Source: Hypsibius dujardini (lineage: Eukaryota > Tardigrada > Eutardigrada > Parachela > Hypsibiidae). From it: a DNA stretch of 23,119 bases. Made by a program: the position numbers and the translations under genes. The notes beneath the pieces were generated by a model. The model saw nothing but the letters and a program-made list of their open reading frames with translations. It did not search any database and had not been told where the DNA came from. The DNA lies in assembly GCA_001579985.1 (NCBI GenBank), contig LRSR01010748.1, positions 1-23,119 on the forward strand, in the 5' to 3' direction. Numbering within the stretch: position 1 is the first letter of the stretch; each line of letters opens with the position of its first letter. Shown one piece after another: positions 1-7,860 of this stretch.

Positions 1-496
1 TATGAATGCTGTTCAACGGGCCTCATTATACGTTCTCCGTTCGTTTTGTTCATTCCGGCGACTAACACAATGAAAGACACCAATCAATTAATCAATTGTT
101 TGTTAGGGGAAGCACGAAGTGGCGAAATGTCGTTAGGCAAGAAATCAAAAATCCAGCAGGAAGTAGGAGGAAACTTTTGATACTATAAGAACGAATGTTA
201 AAACAGGTCGCCATCCTTATTACCAAATCCTGCTATCAACCTGACGAGGAGACAGTAGTAATATCAAAGTAAAAACAAAGAAAGAAAAGAACGTGAGAAA
301 ATCAGAGAAATATAGAAAAGACCGCTTTCTGAGAGAAACTGGATATTTTCCAAACCAAACCAAAAATTTAATAAAATTAGGCGCCGCAATGTGGCGCAAA
401 ACGCGAACAAAATCAAACGCGAATCAAACGCGCGAATCAAAATCTCCACACTGTTGACCAACTTCCATAGAATTCCACCACCGAAACTCGACTCGG
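1..496. other. 3' flank of the CenH3 gene, no gene seen
   Basis: No convincing coding region. The stretch should hold the 3' UTR of the minus-strand CenH3 gene; a variant poly(A) signal ATTAAA reads on the minus strand at 372-367, about 125 bases past the favoured stop. A 65-codon minus-strand ORF at 264-461 is hydrophobic and low-complexity and looks fortuitous. TCAATTAATCAATTG near 85-100 is one of the TTGATTGA-type motifs found all over the window. Confidence 0.5.
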
Positions 497-659
497 CTAT
501 CCTTTCAAACCAACTTGCTCCCTGTGACGCCGGATCACTAAAACCAAATAAAGAGACATCAAGGATGTAGTTTTATATTACAAACTTGACCGCTACACGA
601 TTGACTGCAATGCCATTGAATTGACGGCTCAACTTACGGGTCATCGCCAGTGTGACGTC
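497..659 (-). other. Alternative 3' end of CenH3: retained or spliced 100-base intron
   Basis: After DVTLAMT the minus strand has a strong donor GTAAGT (637-632). A pyrimidine-rich stretch ending TTTTAG precedes 537. The putative intron is 637-538, 100 bases, matching this gene's other short introns (72-102). Splicing gives a basic 13-residue end, [13 protein letters not shown], with stop 499-497. Reading through gives [20 protein letters not shown] plus I, with stop 575-573. A weaker acceptor CACAG at about 524 would give a shorter end. I favour splicing, but transcript data would be needed to decide. Confidence 0.5.
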
Positions 660-2848
660 CTTCGCGGAGAGAATAATGAAAAACAAGGACAATTAAAACT
701 GAAGCAAAGATTTTTCCCAAGCCAAATAACAATACTTAATGTGCAAAATGCTTTTTACCTTGGGCATGATGGTGACTCGCTTGGCGTGGACCGCCAGCAT
801 GTTCACATCCTCGAACACCGTCATCAGATAATACTCCGCAGCCTCCTATGAACATACAAAAACCCCATCCAGATCAACTAATGCTACATCATGCTATTTT
901 CCAAGCTTCCTCCTTACCTGCAATGCGGTCAGCGCTTCTTTCTGGAATCGAAACGAGCCCCCATCCATGGCTTCGGGGCAGAGTTCACGCACGCACCTGG
1001 TAAAGATTCTCAACGGAATCACCATCTTCGGAGGCCTGTGAGAGGAAAATCGTTCGCTCAATGAACTATAGCGTGTAAAAGCAACCAGAAGCCCCACAAA
1101 CAGCTACCCAACAATGAAAAGCCCACATTGTACATACTTGTTCATCTCCTTCCGCAGATCTCGCAATCGTACCACGTTGGCAATCCCCTTCTTCTTCGGC
1201 TTCTTCTTTTTCGGTAGAGAAGCGCCGTCTCGTCCCCGCTGACGGTGCAGCATATTCTGCTGGCTACTTTGCGCTGACTGCAGCTGATTGGCTCGCCGGC
1301 CGGCAACCGCGTTACCTCCAACATTTCGACGGACACCTCCTCCGCCGCGACTGCCAGATGTACTGGGTTGCTGCTGCGAAGCTGCCACCTCCTCCAACAA
1401 CGCCTCTGCAAACTGCATGTCCTCTCGCCGATGCGGATGCGACTGCTTGCGCTTATTGCTGCTCCCGCCGCTCGCTTGGGTCGTCTTTCGCTCCGTCAAA
1501 TTGGTCGTCTTCCTGGTCGTCTGCGAGGACTTGGCGTTTGGCTTGCTTCGTTCCGCGTGTCGAGCGATGGAAACGGAAACAGGCGCGATCGGTTGCGGGG
1601 CCGGGGATGACTGAGTTACCGATCCACGGGAAGATTCGCGTGATGCTGGCACACTCATTTCCGGTTCATTGTCGTCGTGACGCTCGGACTCCGGGTCGGA
1701 AGTTGTCGTGAACTCCGCCGGAACCGGTGCAGCTTTGCCAGCAGCCTGCTGCTGAAGATGGGTCGTCTTAGTGGCGATCTGCGAGCGCGACGCGCTACGT
1801 CCCAAACCGGGACCACGCACCGAGCCGGACTTTGTCTTCTTGAGGGTAACTCCTGCAGAAGTGCTGGCATAATTGATGGTGCTGCCGGAAGATTGTTGTT
1901 GCTGCTGCAATTGCTGAAGGGGTCGCTTCGACTGCTGGGCCTGGGCAGTGTCGGGGGAAACGGAGGACTCGTCGGCAGTGGATGAAGTATTAGATTCCTG
2001 GGTGGCGGTCTTCGAGCGGTCAGCATCAGTGTCGGACTCGGAAATCTCGGCTGTAACGAAACAATTAAATCGGTATTTATAACAAGCATTTATTTATTTA
2101 TAGTCCTGAAATTTACTTTAAATATTAAGATAACATTATTTCACATTTTATTTAAAACATACTTAAGACAATATTTAATAATAAACAACGGGTCAAGGCA
2201 AGTGGTCATTTTGTCGGTTGATTGGCCATGTGTTTTGTTTGTTCTGCAAGGGCGATTGTCGTTGGGAAGCGGATTGACAGACAACACAGACAGCAGACAA
2301 TACAGACAACACACACAGGCCGAGTGTGTCGCACGTCTGCATTCGAAAACAGAAGTCCCAAAACCCGAAGTGCTGTTTTCTAAAAATATACTGGCTACAA
2401 ACCTCTCAGAAGTCAGGAATGAAGGATGAGACTGCCTAGTTTGATAACTACGCAGTAGTATGACTGCAAACTGCAGTGCCACGATTATAACGGTCGGTTT
2501 AGTCCCGCCTCCGTCACACGCACCTCTGTCACAAGCTGGCACACAGATAACACACACAGGCCGAGTGTGCTGCCCGCGTGTAAAAACTGACCGTTATAAT
2601 CGTGGCACTACAAGTACATTGTTATTTGGGATTGCTTGGCGCTTGATTGATCGATTGCCAGTTGATTAAACACAAATTAAAAATCTAACTGGACTGAACT
2701 GATTCTAACTGACATTTTATTCAAACTATTTCAACAATTCTCCATTGAACAGCGTACGCAAGTATCCGCCAGCAGGGCATCACTTACCTTCGAAAATATT
2801 CAGCTGCCGCTGCTGCTGCGAAAGCCCCAAAAACGAATTCTCCGCCAT
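497..2848 (-). CDS. CENPA: Centromeric histone H3 variant (CenH3/CENP-A-like) with very long N-terminal tail
   Basis: Replaces H3 in centromeric nucleosomes and marks the site of kinetochore assembly in the nucleus. Coding exons (minus): 2848-2788, 2050-1138, 1035-918, 845-759, then either 659-638 plus 537-497 (413 aa, favoured) or 659-573 unspliced (421 aa). The start ATG has a good context (GCAATGG). Phases 1, 2, 0, 0 agree across the junctions. Residues 1-308 are a Q/S/T/R-rich tail ending in a lysine block (KKKKPKKK, about 301-308); a short helix-prone stretch [16 protein letters not shown] lies near 230-245. The histone fold follows: [12 protein letters not shown] (alpha N), RCVREL (alpha 1), [18 protein letters not shown] (start of alpha 2), [18 protein letters not shown] (loop 2/alpha 3). 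H3 has REIAQDFKTDLRFQ where this has [16 protein letters not shown], two residues longer in loop 1, a CenH3 hallmark. The alpha N region also diverges from H3 YQKSTELLI. Canonical H3 is 136 aa, so the tail is exceptional. Histone fold certain; CenH3 identity inferred from divergence. Confidence 0.9.
2051..2787 (-). other. Intron 1 of the CenH3 gene
   Basis: Bounded by donor GTAAGT just after codon 20 (2787) and acceptor TTACAG ending at 2051. At 737 bases it is much longer than the gene's other introns (72-102). It carries a fold-back element at 2474-2610 and, near 2310-2335 and 2550-2572, two copies of the string AACACACACAGGCCGAGTGT. The ORFs inside it have no recognisable product. Confidence 0.8.
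2474..2610. repeat. Fold-back (MITE-like) element
   Basis: Left arm 2474-2500 and right arm 2583-2610 are nearly perfect inverted complements, sharing core GTGCCACGATTATAACGGTC, and enclose a loop of about 80 bases. It sits in intron 1 of CenH3. There is no coding capacity, so it would be non-autonomous if transposable. Confidence 0.85.
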
Positions 2849-4351
2849 TGCGGCAATTTGGAGGAAGTGAAATATTTGCCAACTGATCCTGAGGCAGAGA
2901 TCGGAAGCAACCACCAAAAAAGCTAGGAGGAATAAAAGTCAAGATATGCCGTGAAATGCGATGTTGTGAGATGTGGGTGAGAGGCTGGGTGAGAGGCAAA
3001 GAAATAAAGTTTTTGTATGGAACAAGAAGACTGGATGTATGTGAGAGGAAAAAATGAAAGTTGGTTTTTGTTGGGAAACAAGAAGACTGGTGAAAATTCT
3101 GCTGCAAATTATCAATGCTTCAGCAGTGCAAGTAGAAATAGCACGTCCTAGTATGTTTTCCAAATTGAATGTGCGCTATGGAAACTGACTGGGTGCATTG
3201 AGCAATTTCCCTCAGCAAAGTCATGCATTTTCTACTTGCGTCAGATTTCGCGTTTAAATACGTTCTGATCGTGGCGCCGGACGTGAATGAGCACGCTTTT
3301 CTATTTTACTCAGATTTGTTGCGATGCATGAGCGAGGCACAGGTGCACACACAAAAGGAAAACAAAAACGCCCCACACGCCGCTGGAAAATAAACACGCG
3401 AGCTTCGAGTTGGCGAACTAAATATTACTTTATACCAGCATGGAGCAGTGGCATCGCTTGATTGACTGATCCACAGACTTGTCAAGGTGTTTAATATACG
3501 GCTGTTGCTACCGCCTTTTTGCTTGATTGATATTTTACGAAACAGAAACAGTTAAGTCAATTCGTTCTTGCTTGATTGATGGATCAGTAAAATAATGCAG
3601 CCACAATGGTTTGAATAACCCATCCTTGACATTGTATGGTGACTGCCGCTGCCCGCACTGGACAGAGCCAAACTTAGGCATAGAGGTTACGCAGACAGAG
3701 ACAGACATACCGACACAAACAGACAATTAAGTGGACAGACAGACCGGCCCACAGACAGACAGACATACCGGCAGACAGACAGACATACAGGCAGACAGAC
3801 AGACATACCGGCAGACAGACAAACATACCGGCAGACAGACATACCGGCAGACAGACAGACATACAAGCAGACAGACAGACATACCGGCAGACAGACAGAC
3901 ATACAGGCAGACAGACAGACAAAACAGGCAATGAATCGGATAAGCACTGCACAGTAAACGTTGGACCGTGGTAACTGGTAATTATTTCGAAGCGAATTCT
4001 TATTACATTCATTACTGATATAAATATTAGATTTGACAATAGTAAAACGACATTTAAATTGCAATAAACAGCCAAGCCACCACACACGGTAAAATAGATA
4101 CTAGTTCAGTGTAGTTAGCCAGATATAATATCAGCTCGCTAAACACACCACAAAAACTAAAGCCAGTAAAGAATGTCAATATTCTGGGCGGGAAAAGCTT
4201 AGAGTATGCACCTTCCTCATACTGCTCCTAGATTAACGCATTTTCAAGCGGGAAGCAAGTAAAAAAGTGGGTGTCTGAGAATAAGAGAAATGCGCGCAAG
4301 ACAAAAGATAAACACTGCACAGAATTTCCCGCTTTGCCATCCCACTTTTCT
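2849..4351. other. Spacer between CK2 beta 3' end and CenH3 start
   Basis: It should hold the 5' UTR and promoter of CenH3 (from 2849 upward) and the 3' UTR of CK2 beta (below 4352). No gene recognised. Minus ORFs at 2784-3163 overlap the CenH3 first exon in other frames and are poor. TTGATTGA-type motifs occur near 3458, 3520 and 3570. A CAGA-type array fills 3690-3930. No canonical TATA box stands out. Confidence 0.6.
3690..3930. repeat. CAGA-type array (CAGACAGACATACCGG variants)
   Basis: Degenerate tandem array built from GACA tetramers interrupted by TACCGG or TACAGG at roughly 16-20 base spacing. It generates long fake ORFs rich in SVCLSVCL (minus) and DRQTDRQT (plus). Confidence 0.95.
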
Positions 4352-6219
4352 TCACTTGTCGTGGGTCCACGGAGCTCGGCCTTGGCTGACGGGCACGCCA
4401 AATGCGGTGTCTGAGTTATTGGGCGACTTGGAGATTGATCGGGCACGAGCGCGTGCCTGTTCCGAACGAGTCAGTACCGGCGGCGGCTTTTGAGCGGGCG
4501 ACGGCTGATTTTGGGTAGAAGCCTGCAGGACAAAATAATTCCCATGGTGAAAACCATCCTCCGAAACTTACAATGTCTTAACATTACCGAATACTGCAGC
4601 TGATACGCCAAAGGATGAATCTTAAATCCAAATAGCCTGCAAACGGAATAAATGTTGATTGTACCGGCCCTCCCGGACACACCGTCGTATTCGCAATCAA
4701 GAAAGAAATGGACGTAAGCAGTGAAGTACAGACAGACAGACAAACAGACAGACACAGACAGACACAGACAGACAGAAAAACACAAGACAAATAGACAGAC
4801 CGACAAACACAACATATAGGCAGACAGACAAACAGAAAGATTGACGCATACATAGACAGACACGCAGGCAGACATATAGGAAGACAGAAAGACAGACCAC
4901 GAGAGCGAAAGAGAGAGACGGACAAATGAACGCAGACTACCCCGAACCAATGAATCCCAAACCTTACCGAGCGACAAACTGGCTAGCCGGTCGTTTCGGT
5001 CGCAGCTCGGGATGAACCATAAAAACCATATGAGGAAATCCGGTGCCGTAATACGCTCCGTCCGTGTGGTGGTGACGGGAAGATTTGGGCGTGTAGACGT
5101 CCATACACCGCGGGCAATATAACTTGACCATGCTTTCACCTGGAAAAGCATATCAAGGGAATAAAGGAGTGTCGCGGGTTATCTGCAGTACTAGTAAGTT
5201 AATGCCCGTTCTCTGTGGAGTGTGGACCACGCACGTACCAGGCACGTCTGACAGTCCAATCGGCAGAACGGGCTGGTTTTCGCAGTAGACACGCGGGCAG
5301 TGACCAAAATCACCGTTTTGATATTTATCTACCTATAACGCAAAGAAATGGAAAATACATCGCAGTACCAGGATAACACCCGTAGACAACTACTGTCTTG
5401 GGAGTTGGGAACGAACTGCTTGACCAACGACCGTACAGCCAAAGTCCTGAGATTCGAACGGTCACGTGAGTTCATTTCTATCGAACCGTTTACTCGGAGC
5501 TGGCCGTTTCTAGTTTGGAGTTTGAGACAGTAAAGTAGAAATTGAACTGTGACGTCGTTCGAATCTCAGGACTTTGACTATAGTCCAACTGTACAGACAA
5601 CCGAAAAGGGAACCGAAACAGACTCTCCACGGATGGATTACCATTTGTGCGATGCCACGATTCGTCAAGATGTATCGAGCATGAATGAGTCCATAAAGCT
5701 GCAATCATAAGGTCAAAGTCAATGTCATGACTACGTGTACACGGAAGAAACGAATATGGAGCTCAACGGGACCTCACTCACCATTTCTGCTGCCTGTTCG
5801 ATCAGGTCGCTCTGGTTTGGATTGTCTTCCAGCTCCTCCTCTGAAAGCAAAATATCCATCGTAATGCAATGAATTCGTTAGTGTCAAGCACATCCACAAA
5901 GTAGAAGAACGATTGCGCCTCGTCCTTGGCACTCTCACCTGGCTCAAGATCAAGAATCATATCGAGCGCCTGGCGATAATGCGGTATCTGCTCATTCAGG
6001 CCCGTCAGGTTGAATTTGTCTTGTATGTAATCCTCGTCGACCTTTTTAAACGCAAGAATAACACCATGAGAACGATCGGAACGAAGTTCAACTGGAAAAC
6101 ACAGGTAATATAATCAACGAAGAAAAAAAACAAAAAAATATACAGACCTCGCAAAAAAATTCATTGCCACGAAGGCCGCAAAACCAGGAGATCCACGACA
6201 CCTCCTCTGAACTACTCAT
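4352..6219 (-). CDS. CSNK2B: Casein kinase II regulatory (beta) subunit
   Basis: Dimeric scaffold of the CK2 Ser/Thr kinase holoenzyme (nucleus and cytoplasm); it docks two alpha subunits and steers substrate choice. Eight exons (minus): 6219-6148, 6041-5939, 5840-5782, 5698-5642, 5332-5239, 5139-4968, 4636-4588, 4522-4352; every phase agrees and the product is 258 aa. It starts [20 protein letters not shown], essentially the animal N-terminus with the autophosphorylated serines. The acidic loop [16 protein letters not shown], helix [19 protein letters not shown] and [20 protein letters not shown] are all present. The zinc-ribbon cysteines fall at 109, 114, 137 and 140, the same numbers as in human CK2 beta. 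Vertebrate CK2 beta is 215 aa; here the end after HPLAYQLQ is longer (last exon 56 residues, with RARARS and SKSP). Intron 1 has a weak donor, GTCTGT, but the EVDEDY junction is exact. Intron 4 holds a fold-back element and intron 6 a CAGA array. Confidence 0.98.
4727..4900. repeat. CAGA microsatellite in CK2 beta intron 6
   Basis: Interrupted GACA tetramer array between the exons ending at 4968 and starting at 4636. It is the source of the false SVCL-rich ORFs on the minus strand at 4471-5151. Confidence 0.9.
5440..5576. repeat. Fold-back (MITE-like) element in CK2 beta intron 4
   Basis: Perfect 21-base inverted arms at 5440-5460 and 5556-5576 (core AAGTCCTGAGATTCGAACG). Similarity continues imperfectly inward (GTCACGTGAGTTCA against its complement), leaving a loop of about 65 bases. 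No coding capacity. Confidence 0.85.
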
Positions 6220-7860
6220 TCTGAATATTCCTGTTCTGCGGCTGGATAAAAAAAAGATCGGATATTACAGCTGCACCCTCGAGGAACTGTGTCGTACCCT
6301 AACTAAACTTCTCAATCCCAAACTTTACCTCGCCTAACTGCAGCAAAGAAGTCCAGCGATGCCTCCACAACCACCTAGAGATTACTTCCTGGAAAACGAC
6401 GTTGGAAATAGCGTCAGGCAAGTTTAAGAACCAAACCGTATGAGTAGTGCACTGCACAAACCAAGCTTCAAATCTGTGAACTTACAAATCTGAGACGTCC
6501 TCCGCTGCAACAGCCTTCCCTCCCCTCAAACGGATATCGATGACTCTGAAATACCACAGCATCATTCATAACTTCCTTTTCGTTAGTCGCAAGGAGGCAT
6601 GTCGGGTAGAATTGCTATGACTACATGCATCATCCCAAGAGAACTCTCGAGAACCTCAATTTGCTATTTCTTCTTACCAGGGGAAAACGGCAGCCCGATG
6701 CTTCTCGACCTGAGAATCGGCTGCTTTTTCACTGCAAAATCCAAAATCCAAGATAAAAATAATTGAGATAATTGAAAGTTCGATCAACTTCATCCGGAGT
6801 CGACATACATGTAATCTCACGATTGTGAAAGAGAAAAATTGAGGAGAGAAAAAATCCGCTCAGCGACCGAATTCCCGATGACTGGGCAATTTCCGCCTCA
6901 AGGTCCGCTGGTTGAATAGCTCTCCCAAAATGAATTCCCAGCTTGGGAATTATGTCAAGCGCGGCAAGGAGGTAATTTCGAAACCAGGAGCTCTCGAGCG
7001 AAGACGATTTTTGGGGAAAGAGTTGAAATGAAAAATGCCAACACGAACACGGTGTGGGCGTTGCGCACTGCGTCCTGCACACAAAATCAATCGCCCTGCA
7101 TATCAATGTGCGCATTGCACAATTAAAGGCTGTTTTGCCGATTTTGTAGCTTCTGTCTGGACAGAGAAAAAAATGGAACTTACTTAATACTTAATGGAAT
7201 GTGCATAAACTTATCTTTTTTCAGCCATTATACCCAAAAAACTAGAGAGGATAGAATCAAGCTTGTCGTCGCCAAAACCAATCACGTGCTGTCATTCTAT
7301 AATTTCCTCTATCAGTATTTACTGCAGCTAAAGCAAAAATTTAAAGGGAAATAGCTTAATGGCATCAAATAGATCAACCTAAGGCAGTGGCGCAGTGCAC
7401 TGCACTTCACGACAAACTGCAGAATGATGAATGAAAATGCGTAGTTCCACAATTTCCCGGTTCCTCATTCATTCATTTTCCGAATTCCGTTGGCAGTTTG
7501 TGCTCTTAACCATAACTTAAAATCTTTCCTGTTCAGTGTTTTCATTTGTCCTCCTCCGGTGAATCGGACCAGGTCAGTCGAATATTTACCTACCCAAAAC
7601 CTGACATAAGCCAGGAATTGTCAAATATTAATTTCATAATTCCAATATAATAATTTCCCACCCTCCTGAAGTGTCTCGCTCATTCCCATGACGAGGCTGT
7701 TTGTACTAGTACTGACATGTTTTTAGAATCTAAAATTGAAGTTGCTTCATGGACGTTTTTGCAGGATCTTCGGTACAGCGAGGGGAGCGCCAGCAATCGG
7801 GACCCTATTTGGGGAAGGTGATTTCATCAGCCCCTGTGATCTTCCACCTCGCACTCTAAA
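6220..7860. other. Divergent intergenic region between CK2 beta and FKBP8
   Basis: The two start codons face away from each other across 1.6 kb, so both promoters should lie here. No TATA box is obvious near either gene, as expected for housekeeping genes. A possible FKBP8 5' UTR intron lies at 7573-7764. A 128-codon minus ORF at 6729-7115 has no recognisable features and I do not call it. No repeats stand out. Confidence 0.6.
7573..7764 (+). other. Possible 5' UTR intron of FKBP8
   Basis: A donor-like CCAG|GTCAGT at 7573 and an acceptor TTTTTGCAG ending at 7764 precede the FKBP8 ATG by about 100 bases. The donor context ACCAGGTCAGTCGA is shared exactly with the coding exon 1 donor at 8441. 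Unproven without transcripts. Confidence 0.35.

Noticed and set aside
1288-1985. Several plus-strand ORFs of 80-117 codons
   Set aside because: They are antisense shadows of the GC-rich CenH3 tail exon (2050-1138), whose minus frame joins correctly to the histone-fold exons.
3674-4087. Cysteine/serine-rich ORFs of 132-137 codons on the minus strand
   Set aside because: Translations of the CAGA array (SVCLSVCL); the repeat explains the open frame. The same applies to ORFs at 4584-4925, 12292-12624, 13036-13457, 17035-17308 and 22183-22377.
6196-6339. Plus-strand open stretch reading [20 protein letters not shown]
   Set aside because: It has no start codon, overlaps the first exon and 5' UTR of CK2 beta on the opposite strand, and has no supported splice partners.
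6729-7115. Minus-strand ORF of 128 codons in the divergent spacer
   Set aside because: No recognisable domain, mixed hydrophobic composition, no clear promoter or splice partners; length is within what chance can give in 23 kb.
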